A stretch of 64,000 nt of DNA from Lepraria neglecta (Eukaryota > Ascomycota > Lecanoromycetes > Lecanorales > Stereocaulaceae). This document shows, piece after piece, positions 35,891-46,920 of this stretch. The DNA is taken from the NCBI GenBank assembly GCA_033220425.1, contig CM065647.1:1984001-2048000 (forward strand), read 5' to 3'. Below the pieces are notes generated by a model. The model worked only from the letters and a program-made list of their open reading frames with translations, searched no databases and was not told the origin of the DNA. How positions within the stretch are numbered: the stretch's first letter is position 1; every line of letters begins with the position of its first letter. Made by a program: the position numbers and the translations under genes.

Positions 35891-36038
35891 ATGTCATGGT
35901 TCTACATACATACCTCATGGGCGCATATCTCAGTCTACCATGCGGTACATCTCAGCACTAGCTTGGCGCATGCTTATATACAGAATTTGCTCCATAGATT
36001 TCTCATCATCATATATATTCAATACATTATTCAAAACA
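35891..36038 (+). repeat. 148-bp direct repeat, copy 1
   Basis: Two or three mismatches from 36336-36483. Starts ATGTCATGGTTC and ends ATTCAAAACA. Counted from the second base it has TG..CA ends, as an LTR would. Neither copy shows RIP. Confidence 0.85.
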
Positions 36039-36335
36039 AACGCCAAGCACTGACGCCATTGGCTATCCCCGAAGACATGAGCTTATGCATCCTACTATTA
36101 GTGGTGGTGCCTGGACCTCAGTGCTAGTCGCCAGATTCAGTGCATTTGGCTGAGTCTATATGAGCGATTTGGCTACACGTATACTTCTGCAATTGCAAGC
36201 TCGCGCTATGCCATATACCGCTTGAGCATATATATGAGCTGGAATACTATGATATGATTGGTCAATCTATGCTATGGACCTCTGCTATCGCTGTGGCAAC
36301 GAGGACGTCGCCATTTTTTCTCTTTTTGGCGGCAA
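36039..36335. other. Spacer between the direct repeats
   Basis: About 300 bp without coding content. A T-rich tract (near 36313-36327) precedes copy 2. If the repeats are LTRs this would be the interior of a TRIM-like miniature element, but no primer-binding site or target duplication is convincing. Confidence 0.4.
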
Positions 36336-36483
36336 ATGTCATGGTTCTACATGCATACCTCATGAGCGCATATCTCAGTCTACCATGCGGTACATCTCAG
36401 CACTAGCTTGGCGCATGCTTATATACAGAATTTGCTCCATAGATTTCTCATCATCATATATATTCAATACATTATTCAAAACA
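36336..36483 (+). repeat. 148-bp direct repeat, copy 2
   Basis: Same sequence as 35891-36038, offset 445 bp, same strand. Confidence 0.85.
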
Positions 36484-36699
36484 TCTGCATAGAGAGCTCT
36501 TTTGCTTCTTTCTCCTGACAAATCCCGTTTCCTTCATTTATTTGCTAAGGAGTACTCTAGAGATTTTCAGAGTGAGGCCTGTCTTTGTATTTAAGACAAG
36601 AAGGGTTTACCCTCCTACCGTCCAAACCGCCCAACCGGCCAGCCTTGTAGGGCTGCCGCCCGGAATTATCGATATTTCTGCTCCGGGGCACAACGCTAG

Positions 36700-37367
36700 A
36701 GCTCTCCTAGGGGCGCAGGCAGCGAAAATTTGCAGAGCTCTACAATTCATTCTCCCCTGACGGCCGACTTCTGGCCCATGTATCTGATGACAGCACTGTC
36801 AGACTCTGGGACCCGGCTATAGGAGCCTCCCGAGGCACGCTCGAAGGTCATTCAGATTGGGTCACTGCGGTTGTCTTCTCTCCTGTCAGACTCTGGGACC
36901 CGGCTATAGGAGCCTCCCGAGGCACGCTCGAAGGTCATTCAGATTGGGTCAGGGCGGTGGTCTTCTCCCCTGACGGCGGGCTTCTGGCCTCTGCGTCTTC
37001 AGACAATACTATCAGACTCTAGGATATTAAAACAGGGACTATAATTCAGCAAATTGAACATAATTATAACGGATATCTCTCCTTTAATCAGGATGGGTCC
37101 CAGCTGGAGATAGACGGGAGACTTCTTCAGATACCAGCATCTTCTCTAGAAGTTTCTCCCTATATGCAAGGTCTAGCTGATACGTCATACACAATAGATG
37201 TCAAGAGGGAATGGGTGACTTATAAGGGTTATAATGTTCTTTGGCTTCCACCTAACCGCCGTCCAGGTGTGTACACCATCCGCAATAATATCCTAGCGCT
37301 AGGAAATGGGTCTGGTCGAGTTACATTTCTTAAATTCAGTGTGATGGTTGCTCCGTCCTGTACCTAA
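36700..37367 (+). pseudogene. WD40-repeat C-terminal fragment of an NLR-type protein
   Basis: Reads as WD40 blades: FSPDGRLLA, VRLWDPAIGASRGTLEGHSD (at least two copies), and a last blade ending near a RIP-type stop (36,840-37,030 region), followed by the non-repeat tail typical of fungal NACHT-WD40 proteins (REWVTYKGYNVLWLPPNRRP) with a normal TAA at 37365. Two blades are nearly identical in DNA (36796-36864 and 36883-36951, 87 bp apart), the pattern of recent repeat shuffling; the spacing is 29 codons, not 42, so 13 residues of a blade are missing. No start or NB domain in frame precedes it. Confidence 0.75.
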
Positions 37368-37667
37368 ATCTTATACATAACGAGCTGTTTCTAGCTACTT
37401 GGGATATTCTCATATATATGCCACTATGACGCCTCCTTGAGGTTACTAACTTAGAAGACTATATCTCTGGTTTCCGTGTATGAACCTACTCTAGTAATGT
37501 ACTGCGTACTTATTTTGAGGGACGACGCTTGATTGGGCAGCGGACGATTAGTTAGCGCCGTACCGCGGTACTTATAATTAATCAATCAATTCATCTATCG
37601 TCATGTCCCATATTTTCTGCTACCAGGAGCACAGTTTGACTTCACTCGTTTCTATTGTTAGTAGCAT

Positions 37668-38527
37668 CTAGAATTGGAAGTGGGTGCCCGAACTAGAGGG
37701 GGGCATGCCAGAATTAGGGAGGAGGTTACCAGAATTGGGGGGAAGGGCGCCAGAAAGGAAGGGCGTGCCAGTTCTGGAGCTGGTGAGCCAGTGTTGGGGA
37801 TTTACCCTATAACGAACTACGGAAACGCAATGAGAGTCTTGGATGTGGTTTTTTCAACAGAAATATGTTCGATCTGACAATTCAAAGTTCGAACATCCGA
37901 TCGGCTCTCTCGATTGACAGGCCGTTATTAAGACTTAAAGATCCGCGTACCCTTTTCTCCGTATATAAACCGCTGGTCTAATGTCCACACTTCGGTCAGT
38001 CTTGCGCGGAGGCGATGCCTTGCCAGGAATATTCAATGAGCCACGCAATCGACGTGATGTTTACTGGTTCCTTGTTGCCTATATAAGAAACGGTGGTGAT
38101 CCGGCATGGCTCTGGGCGTCCGGTTCTTGCATAATCTTTTTTCGTCTTGGTGCAGTCATTGTTATTAACCACCCTGGACAGGCCCTTCTGTCGGAGAAAA
38201 TTATGTTTGTCGATTAAAGATACTTTTGTCGAGGTTCGGGGAGAACGGCTGATATCCTTTCGAAAGCCTGTATAATTCAACGCTTTAATTTATTGAATTT
38301 ATCAAGTGGCCAAGGCTCTGTTCTGGAGGCGCTAGCAAAACTTCCATTCTCTCGACAGAGCGAGTCTTTGTTCAAGGTTCGCGACGCAGATCGCATTCCG
38401 AGATATACCTTCTTCTTGGAGACAAAGAAGCCTGTCTCCATTAATAGAGACCTCTAAAGGAAAAGAGCAATAGGACCTCCAAAGTGTAAACGAGACCCTT
38501 CCCCAGTTCTGGACTTACCAATTCTAG
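37668..38527. mobile_element. Possible small element with G-rich inverted ends
   Basis: The left edge has CTAGAATTGG and CCAGAATTGGGGGGAAGGG-type units repeated about every 20-25 bp (37669-37800). The right edge has the inverse, CCCTTCCCCAGTTCTGG then CCAATTCTAG (38497-38527). An 860-bp non-autonomous DNA element is the simplest reading. No transposase is inside. Confidence 0.35.
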
Positions 38528-38945
38528 AACTCTTAAGAAGTTCTGATCCCTTTTGTCTACTTGAAGTTCACGTGATGAACGAGCAAAAAATGAGCCACCT
38601 TTACGGGGTCAAACGCGTGCCCAATTTCTTTCCCGTCAGCAGACTTTTGTGGTTGATAACTCACAGGGAAGGGTCGGTGACTGAGGAACCCTTTCTAAAA
38701 AAGACTACCTTCCGCTTGGCAGCAACATGTCGCGGTTGTGTGAAAGAGCGTGATGGACATTGTGAAGATTTCATAGCCTTTCCAATCCTCGTAGTACTGT
38801 TCATCGAAGAAATCTTTAAAACTTTGAATAACCCTACGTCCCTGGCCTCGAAATCCTGCCACGGACTCAGGACCTTGTGGCTGCCCTGCGACTGACTGCT
38901 TGCTAGTATCCGGACTCCAATATCGCAGCTCCTTCCAATCGACCG

Positions 38946-39413
38946 ATGGACTCAAGTCAATCGGGTTCCAAGAAACGAGCCAACTCGAGCAAAGAATCGG
39001 AGGGTTCCTCGAAGACCAGGAAATCCTCTGCCTATGATGGTGACTTCGAGCAGCATCTCATTGACCATGGCATACACATGAACAATCGTGCTCCGAAACC
39101 AAGAAATTGGGCAGAAATCAACAGCAGAATGGCACAGCCAAGGCCGTCTCTTTCGCCATCGCGCTTCTCTGAGACCGCATTTGAAACCTTCCAGCAGACC
39201 AATGAAGAAGCTTTGACCGAAAACACGGTTATGTACGCGCGTCGTTCACGGTGTTTGAAAGCCGCATATCGACGCATGCGGGGGAACCCATCGGATCGGT
39301 TATACGCAAGACATTGGTGGAGGAAGATTGCGGAGGACGCAGAACTGGAACCAGGGAGGGAGCAGTCAAGTCGGGCTGGGGTTTACGGCGTGGACAACCC
39401 ATATAATAAATGA
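38946..39413 (+). CDS. Hypothetical protein, N-terminal part of a fungal DUF family
   Basis: 155 aa from the ATG at 38946. After a Ser/Lys-rich start it has FEQHLIDHGI, PKPRNWAEI and the motif PRPSLSPSRF, which I associate with a widespread family of large fungal proteins of unknown function, often in accessory regions. Full members are several hundred residues; this copy diverges after residue 85 and stops early. A second short open stretch (39427-39591, another frame) follows directly and could be a spliced or shifted continuation. Base use is normal, with no RIP signs. Probably a truncated family member; activity unknown. Confidence 0.5.
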   Translation: MDSSQSGSKKRANSSKESEGSSKTRKSSAYDGDFEQHLIDHGIHMNNRAPKPRNWAEINSRMAQPRPSLSPSRFSETAFETFQQTNEEALTENTVMYARRSRCLKAAYRRMRGNPSDRLYARHWWRKIAEDAELEPGREQSSRAGVYGVDNPYNK

Positions 39414-40362
39414 GTATTGAAAGTTGAACAAAGAATACACGTGCATGTACGAGGGGATGAATGATCTGGTGTTCGAGCGGAGCGCGGAGATGATTTTGTA
39501 TGTGGATTACCTATCGCTGGAGGCAAAGGAGATCATTGAGGGGGTGCCGTTAGTTGGGGCTGTTGTGCGCAAAGTGATTGTAGATATATAATCTTCTAAT
39601 AAACAGGATGAAATAAAAATGACAGCTTAGTGGTGAAGATATACGTGCACGGTATAGTAGAGACGCGAGTAGGAGATATGATGATGAGATAGACAACGAG
39701 ATAGATTGAAGTTAGACCGCCGGGAGGGAGAGTCAGACTAAGATGGCGTGAGCAAGGCGGGCGCCCCCACGGCAGTTAGGGGGTCGAAGGTCCAATGAGG
39801 GAGGCACGAGCGAATATAGGCACGAAGGAATGGTGGGTGGAGCGCCAACGGTACCCACTGCGTTTCAGGGAGAAAAGGTGCCAGCCTTTTCTATATCAAT
39901 ATGGGAGCGGAGAGAACCGGTCGGTCTCGTCAGAGCTGGCGCAACGGCTGAGTCACAAAAGCGTAGCTCCCTAGCATAGCATACGGATCAACGACTTGTC
40001 CTCGCTCCAAGGCTTCGGGCACGTACGAAATGCAATTGTTTTTTAACCCACTCTTGGATGCATGAGGTTGATACCAAGAGTGTAGCATTGTAATGATCGA
40101 AAAGGATTGTAGGATTATGTTCTTTGAGTACACTGAGGGCATACAGGTCTCCCGAATCGAGTACTCGCTTTCACACTACCGCATCTTTAGACGCCATCAT
40201 CAAGACGGAAAAGTTGTCGTCAGATTGATCGCGTTCGCAACTCTTGCCCGGATGATGAGGGGGAAAATTGAGTGGGAAGCGAGCAGAGCCTAAGGTTGTT
40301 AAAACTAGAATAATATAGCACTAGATTGGCTGTTGTATAGATATTGGTATTCTAAGTACGAG
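39414..40362. other. Intergenic stretch without clear genes
   Basis: Apart from the short open stretch near 39427-39591, only chance-level frames. No RIP pattern. Confidence 0.4.
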
Positions 40363-42230
40363 TCATGGTGCATCTTGTGTATTGCTTTGGACGTAACCGG
40401 CCCTCCTCGGTTGCAGGGGAAACTCATTTGGTTGTGTAGCAGTCTCAGTAATTGATTCCGTATCATAGTCATCGCGCTCGGCTGCATGTGCATATCCTTG
40501 ACTTAAGCGGTATGAATTCGAACCATCGTCTGTGGACAGAGGTTGAAGGTCTTGGGAGGAGTCCGCTCTTAGTCTCGGCGTCTTCGTCTTGCTAAGGGTT
40601 AGAGCTGTGACCATTAGCTTCTCTTTTCAGCTTCACGGGACGATGGGCTTACCTGTTTGCAGGTGAAGGTAATCAACAACAGGTGGTACCCAAACCGCAA
40701 CGGCAACGATTTGTCCGAAAGTCCACGTATGAAGGTCGACCAATCCCAGGCCAATGAAGCTGTAGAACATCACGGCTTGGTAAACCAATCCCACAAAGAA
40801 GATAGCCGATATAACTAAATATGCGGGGGAACTACGGAGTACCTGGAGCATCCACTCTGGTACGGATGCAATGTGTGGAATGTCCAAAACTTTGTGGGGT
40901 CGATTTCCTCCCCACCCTTTTCCTGACCATGATAATCGGAATTGGGAAAAAGCCAGAACGAGCAGGGAAATTGTGCACCATGCCCAGATCCAAGGTGCAA
41001 GCTTGATGCCCGTCCAAGCGGCTGTACCATATCTTTGAATCAAGAAGGCAGGCGGGCTGTCATCCTGAAACGGTAGACAGATTCCAATACCAGTCATACC
41101 GCCACAGGATTGTATACCTCCAAGAGATTTGTAAGCCGGGGCCTTCAGAGCAGTTCCATGCCCTTTGATCCCATTGAGGTAAGTGATGCCAGCCCAAAAG
41201 ATGACAGTGTTGAGGAGGTAGCTGACGCTTGTCAAAACCAAGGGGTACCAGGATTCGAGATCGTGGTTGTTCATGATCATTAAGGTGAAGATTTGAGGTA
41301 GGAAGCCGTTGATGGAAACTGGAAGTAGACCGAAGGCGTTCAGTGGATCCAGGGTGAATGGATTGGAGAAGAAAGCGGCCACGGCCAGCGGAATGCTAAA
41401 ATAGCACTGAGCAGCGTGGAAGGCAGTAATGCTTTGCAGCAGACTTTCACGGAATTTCGAAGTTTGAGGCTTTTGTAGTCGATGACGATTTCGCCAAGCC
41501 AAAAAGCTACCGACAGCCAAAGCCACCCAGCAGAGAATGACTATTGACGATTGGATGACATACGAAGTTGTCACCTATCTCAAATCAATATCCGAGCATA
41601 TACATCCCATTCTAGACTCACCCCGATGCCAACAATATCTTGATTTCCAAACGGAAGGCCTGTGATGTTTAGGCATAGACTTCGTATGCATTCACGAGTC
41701 CCGGCTAGCTGCGTCACTGTTCGTTTCTCGAGGAGATTTACGGCCGCGCAAGGATCAGTGCAATTGTCCGGATGTCTAGCTTTCGCACATGTGTCCGTCC
41801 AGCATTGAGTTGAAGCAGCAGCAACAGCTCTGAGATTTTCCTGAGTACTGTTGGTGAAAAAGGACCGAAATTTGTCAGCCTCCACTTTGGGAGCGATTTC
41901 GTCTTGGAGAGCCTGAGTGATGTTCGCGAGACCAGCGCAGAGTGGCCAAAGTGTGATGTTAGGCGGAGTGCCGTAAGCGGTCTGATTTGCAATGGCTATC
42001 CCGCCCGGTAGTGGTGCGTACAGTCTTTCAAGGTCCCGACAGTCCGTCCAGCAGTCCCCAGATGGACACAGCTGGTCGAATGGTTGAGCAGCAAACTGGG
42101 CCGAACTCACACATCGAACGTCTTTTTTGGTCATCTGGCAAAAGAATTGGTCGGGTGTGGGCAAGTATATCCCCGTTGGAGGTATACTGGTGGTGTTGAA
42201 CGTGTGGTCAACATCGTCGACCGCACTCAT
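40363..42230 (-). CDS. Multi-spanning membrane protein with Cys-rich ectodomain
   Basis: Three minus-strand exons, 42230-41622, 41574-40653 and 40604-40363, give 590 aa; introns are 47 and 48 nt (GTGAGT..GATAG, GTAAGC..CACAG). Residues 1-203 form a Cys-rich, N-glycosylation-rich region (NTT, NIT, NQT, NST, NCT sites) that looks extracellular. Seven or so hydrophobic segments follow from about 208 to 505, with a charged cytosolic tail of 85 residues. No signal peptide is seen at the assigned start, although the ectodomain needs one, so an upstream coding exon may be missing. I do not recognise a characterised family; relatives are found as hypothetical proteins in filamentous ascomycetes. No RIP signs, so it may be active. 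Confidence 0.7.
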
Positions 42231-42699
42231 TCTGAAGTTCGGCTCAATGACGACTGGAGGTTCAAGGCTGCTGTCACAGAAAAGAATTTTGGAAGTATTT
42301 CGAGAGACGCAAAGTCAAACACAAGCGCGATGAAAGCTATGTGGCAATGTTTGACATAACTCAACGGGTTGAGGCACAGAGTGAGGCGTGGTGCATCAGA
42401 CTTCAGCCCTAGCCTTCAGCCCTAGCCTTCAGCTTCTTCTTGTTATTTCAGAACCCAATGAAAAGGATAGTAACTAGTAAGTGCAAGCGCCAAGTGTTAG
42501 CTGAAACAGTGGCGCCGTCAAACGTCCGCCATTGGTAAGTGTCACGTCACACCCTGCAGGGTGGACAAGCAAGTGGTTTTATGCCCTACTCCACCCAGGG
42601 AGAGCTAAGACTCATCACAGGCACGCCTCAGGGCCGCTCACCCCCGCCTTAAAGCAGCCGCTGCTCACCTACGAGGCTAGAAGCGGAAGGGAAAACGTT
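42231..42699. other. Intergenic, with a short direct repeat
   Basis: A 15-bp unit, TTCAGCCCTAGCC-like, occurs in tandem near 42405-42433. A missing first exon of the membrane-protein gene could lie near 42240-42360. Nothing else seen. Confidence 0.4.
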
Positions 42700-43057
42700 A
42701 GTGTAAAACAGGCGAGAATGCCCAGTCTCCTGTCTGCACTCACTTCGAGGACCGAAGGCGATATGGACCGATACGCTTGCTCAGAGATTCTCGATTGTAT
42801 GGAAGCCTATTATAAGGTAGGAACGCTTCATCTGATACCTGGAAAGCTGACTTACAATCGGTCAGGTTGCGATGAAGTCAGTCATCGACAACGTGGCAAT
42901 CCATGCAATTGAATGCTGCCTCATTGCTTGCATCAGTGACCTACTCTCGCCGTCACACGTTCTGCAGATGGATCAAGAGCTTGTCCGTGGGATAGCAGCC
43001 GAATCTCGCCAAAATCAGGCCCTCCAAAACCACGACTTGACCTTTCGAACCGCATAG
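42700..43057 (+). pseudogene. Orphan dynamin GTPase effector domain (GED) fragment
   Basis: Exons about 42700-42816 and 42866-43057 around a 49-nt intron (GTAGGA..CTGAC..GTCAG) read as a dynamin-superfamily GED: DRYACSEILDCMEAYYK joined to VAMKSVIDNVAIHAIE, ending with IAAESRQNQALQNHDLTF and a stop at 43055. The GED normally closes an 80-90 kDa dynamin or Mx-like GTPase, but no GTPase or stalk region lies upstream. The frame is open and the splice site intact, so the 5' part seems to have been lost by deletion or insertion rather than by point mutation. Confidence 0.75.
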
Positions 43058-43410
43058 CAGATTTTGAATCAAAATGTGGTAGACAGCTCGACAGCTCATC
43101 AGCCTGATGAATGGTGTAGAAGGCTATGCTCCATGAACGTAACGCGCCCCGCAGGTCGCCCTGGCGTTTTTGCCGCGCTGGGGTTCAAGGACGCTAGAGG
43201 CTCAGCCGTCGCGTGAATCCTGCAGCAGCATCCACCTGTAACGATAATATAAGTCTTCCTCTGCCGCTGAATTAGTAGCGTCACAGCTTATCAGAGCGAA
43301 GCTCTAGAGCGTCTCGGGGCCTTGTGATCAGCTACCCAAAGCCAAGGCCTCAGAAAGTGACCAAGCAGTAAACAACTCCTATATACCTATATGATACGCC
43401 TTGATAAACG
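43058..43410. other. Short intergenic stretch
   Basis: About 350 bp; upstream region of the NLR remnant. No gene seen. Confidence 0.4.
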
Positions 43411-44940
43411 ATGGAGCATGGAGACTATACCGTAGGATGGACATGCGCGTTGCCGACGGAGCTGGCTGTAGTAGTAGCCATGCTAGACGAGCGCCATAAC
43501 CCTCTCCCGCAGGACTCTCACGACTATAACAATTATACGTTAGGACGGATCGGTATGTATAACGTGGCTATTACGTGTTTGCCATCCGGTATAACGGGGA
43601 CTACTTCTGCTGCGATCGTGGCGAGTTATATACGTTCTACATTTCCCTCGATCAGGTTTAGACTGATAGTTAGTGTCGGTAGTAGAGCTCTAAGCGCGAA
43701 GAATAACATTCGACTGGGCGACGTAGTGATTAGCAAGCCGGATTAGACGTCTGGAGGGGTAATCTAATACGACTTCGGAAAGATGGTTCAAGAAGGTCGA
43801 TTCGTACGGACAGGGTCATTGAATCGACTACCGATCGTATTACTCAGTGCGGTGAACACCTTATAGGCTAGATATAGAATGGACGAGCCGGAGCTCACAA
43901 AATACCTTGCAGATATAACGTTGAAATATCCAAAAATGCAGGAAGATAGAACGTATCCGGGTCTATAGCATAACCCGTTATTCGAGGTATAGTATAATCA
44001 TCAAGAAGACGACAATACGTATACCAGTTGTGATCGCCTTCATATAGTATCTCGATCTATCTAGAGCGACGGTATTTCTACAGTTTATTACGGCTTGATT
44101 ATATCAGGGAACTAAGTAATAAGGGATAGCGTAACTCGAGATAGATTACGACGAGAGCTCGATATACTATACTTTAAGATAGAGGCGGCGGTCTAATAGA
44201 TAACTTTCCGTATCTAGTAATCCGAGGGATATACAATTATACCGATACACACAAAAACAAGCGTTAGCAGCCTTATACGGCGGCGGTAGCGGCGGCGTAT
44301 ACGAAGGAGCTCCTCTGTGTTATACCGGTAAACCGGGTAGTCCGCACCTGTACCATTAGGGAGACGAATATATAAATATATAAGTAGATTTATATAAGAT
44401 CTTCTTGATAATATAAAGGGAGGAGGAGGAGGAGGGGGAGGAGGAGGAGAAGAAGATAGATCTAATTAGAGAATTAAAGTTATTCCTATTAAGATAATAT
44501 AGTACCGGTAGACTCAGTATAGCGCTGATTCACCTTACCAGCTCAATCCCCTTCGATTAAACCTATATTCACGGTACTATTTCGAAAAGATAATAAGTTT
44601 GTGGATCGAAAATTCATCTTCTTGTAAATCGAGGAGCGACTTTACTTGTATTATTATATATTACTAAGCGGGATAGGAGGGATTAGATATTATCTCTTCT
44701 ATAGATAGTTTCTTATCTATACTAACTATAGTTATTAGAAAGTCTCAGATCGCTATTAAATACGCGTATCGATTCCGGTAGTCTTATCTGCAGAGCCATA
44801 TCTTCTAGATATATATAGCCAATCCAACGCAGTTTGTATAGGCATATCAAGATATTGTACAAAAGCTTAGCTTTAGTATATATACTTGCTAATTAGTTTA
44901 TATAAGAAGAACTATATTTATTATATACTATTACTAACTC
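43411..44940 (+). pseudogene. RIP-killed NLR: PNP_UDP head plus NB-ARC
   Basis: Starts with an intact ATG and 111 codons of a nucleoside-phosphorylase-like domain (TVGWTCALPTELAVVVAML, GTTSAAIVASYIRS, RLGDVVISKPD) before a TAG at 43744. The frame then continues to about 44340 through TAG/TAA codons, with YDFGKMVQEGRFVRTGSLNR, SCDRLHIVSRS and RDSVTRDRLRREL visible, ending KELLCVIPVN. From about 44570 an NB-ARC start follows: FRKDNKFVDR, GIGGI, a roughly 55-nt decayed intron, KSQIAIKYAYRFR (Walker A, with Gly changed to Arg as RIP would do), and ANPTQF. This layout is a common fungal NLR class in which the PNP_UDP domain is the effector or ligand-processing head. Confidence 0.82.
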
Positions 44941-45039
44941 TATAGAGTCGCGTGCAGAAAGTAAATACACTTTTCGTGCGCGAAATACTACGCTAACCGC
45001 TTTAGGCTTAGTGCAAGGGCTATCGCTAGAGATTCTACT

Positions 45040-45426
45040 ATATAATACTAACGCTCCTATTTGAAATCGACGGCGGTAAGGTCCACTACAACATCTAAAT
45101 CCCTATCCAATTATACTCGAAGATAGTCTAAGCTTGTATCTAAAAGGGAAGTCGTTTGGGGCAATTGGTTTGGTTATTCCGTTAGTAACTATATCTAAGG
45201 AGTTGATATAATCGACGGTGAGTTCGCCGGTTTCTGAGACCATTTCGCGTACCAAATGGAACTTATTGCGTATATACTTTGTTCGAGTATGATTCACCGG
45301 GTTTGTAGCAAGCTTGATCGCTAATTAGTTGTCTCCTATTAGCCTTATAGGCATTAAGTCGTCTTTATTATAGGCGTTTACTTAGGCTATATATTCAGCC
45401 TCTACAGTTGAGTCGGTATATAGTAT
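45040..45426 (-). mobile_element. Ty1/Copia RNase H C-terminal fragment
   Basis: On the minus strand STVEAEYIA, RTKYIRNKFHLVREM and DYINSLDIVTNGITKPI are the end of a Copia polyprotein, terminating at 45103. It is cut at 45427 by another sequence that starts TGTCAAGGGCC like an LTR. Confidence 0.75.
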
Positions 45427-45550
45427 CTGTCAAGGGCCGGCCTAGAGTCAAGTTATAGGGGTAGAATAGACGATAATATAGAATCTAAGGAAGGAAGGCC
45501 ATATAGGCGCGACGAAGGATCTATATAGATAGGCGGCTACGGTAGCCCCT

Positions 45551-46014
45551 TGTTACGATCAGGAAATATAATCAAGGATGCGCCCAAGGAGCGTAGCGCC
45601 CGTCATGGTCCGAGTCGGCGAATTAGTATCCGACTCGGATAGGACTCTGAAAGATTGGCATATTAAGCGATAAGCGTAGGGAGCGCAATAAGCGTAGTAT
45701 AATTAGTACGATCAAAGCGATTATAGATAATAAGCGCAATAAGCGCAATAAGCGCAATAAGCGCTTGGTATAGATTTCGTATATCTATATATATAGAGTA
45801 CTACTTACTACTTAGAGTATCGTGCTTAACTTCCTATTTATTATTTACTATATACGATAGATCTCTTAGGCTAGGCACTAAATATATATTATCTAATTAT
45901 ATACCAGACCTACTTAGTATCGCTTAAAGCCTACTTTACCTCTTATTAGTTATACCTCTATCCCTATTAAGAATTAATCCATAAATATAATACTAGAATA
46001 TATAGTTTATAATA
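45551..46014 (+). repeat. LTR of Gypsy element A, left copy
   Basis: 464 bp starting TGTTACGATC, closely similar to 53590-54070 in direct orientation, with mostly C/T and G/A differences. Contains a 9-bp tandem (ATAAGCGCA) of about four units near 45730-45765. Its end is RIP-mutated. Confidence 0.85.
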
Positions 46015-46706
46015 CTTTAAATGCTCTTAAGGATAAATACTATACTAAGAGACCCTAGGGCTAATACCCTAAGCTCCTTAGGAGGGAGCGGATAATAATA
46101 ATAGAGACACCCGACTATTATTAAAGGAACTAGTATATATATTAAGATAGCCTAGCCCGACTTATACTATAGAGAAAGAGATAAGCTTAAGGGATAGCTA
46201 TCTCAGGTTAGTCTATACCTAGCTTTCTAGGGAGACTATATACCTACTTAGTAATATCTAACCTTCGCTATTACTTACTTATATAGAAGAGCCTAGAAGT
46301 AGATCGATATATTCCTAAAGAAATATATAGAAGAACTAGAAGATAACGATAATATAGAAGTTAAGTAGTAGATATAGAGTATAGCTATATTTAGACTCGA
46401 AATCCGCTATATATTTAGATCGTCTAATAAAGTTAATATAGTAATATAAACTATCTAGTACTTAACTTAGAAGAAGTCTATATTAGAGTATTCGACTTAG
46501 TTTTAGTAGTATATAGTAAAGACTAACTAGAATAATAATATATTAATAACTATATACTAAAGAGGTCTAAAGGATAATATTAAGGATAAACTTATAAGAT
46601 TAGGGATTATCTTAGATACCCTTAATAAGCTAATTAAAGAAGTAATTCAAATTAATAATAAGCTATTTAAAAGGACTAGAGAGAAAAGGTATAATAGAGG
46701 AGTCGA
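46015..46706 (+). mobile_element. RIP-degraded gag (capsid) of Gypsy element A
   Basis: Plus-strand reading with TAG/TAA as former Gln codons gives a capsid-like helical sequence up to about 46700, where a reverse-strand Gypsy LTR interrupts it. Confidence 0.55.
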
Positions 46707-46920
46707 TGTCAGGGGCCTGCCTAGAGCGAGTCGATAGGGGTGTAATATAACTAGAAGAACATATCTAAGGAGAGAAGATAGATATATGAAGCCTGCGCGT
46801 CTTAGAGGCGCGCTAAGCTGCTAGCCATGAGCGCTGAGCGATGATCGAACGTTCGATAACCATACTCCATACTACGCGTATCGATAACAACAGTAAGCAA
46901 GCAATGGCCAAGCCGTGACA
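46707..46920 (-). repeat. LTR of Gypsy element 1
   Basis: 214 bp with TGTCA..TGACA ends, next to the polypurine tract of the element. Confidence 0.75.
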
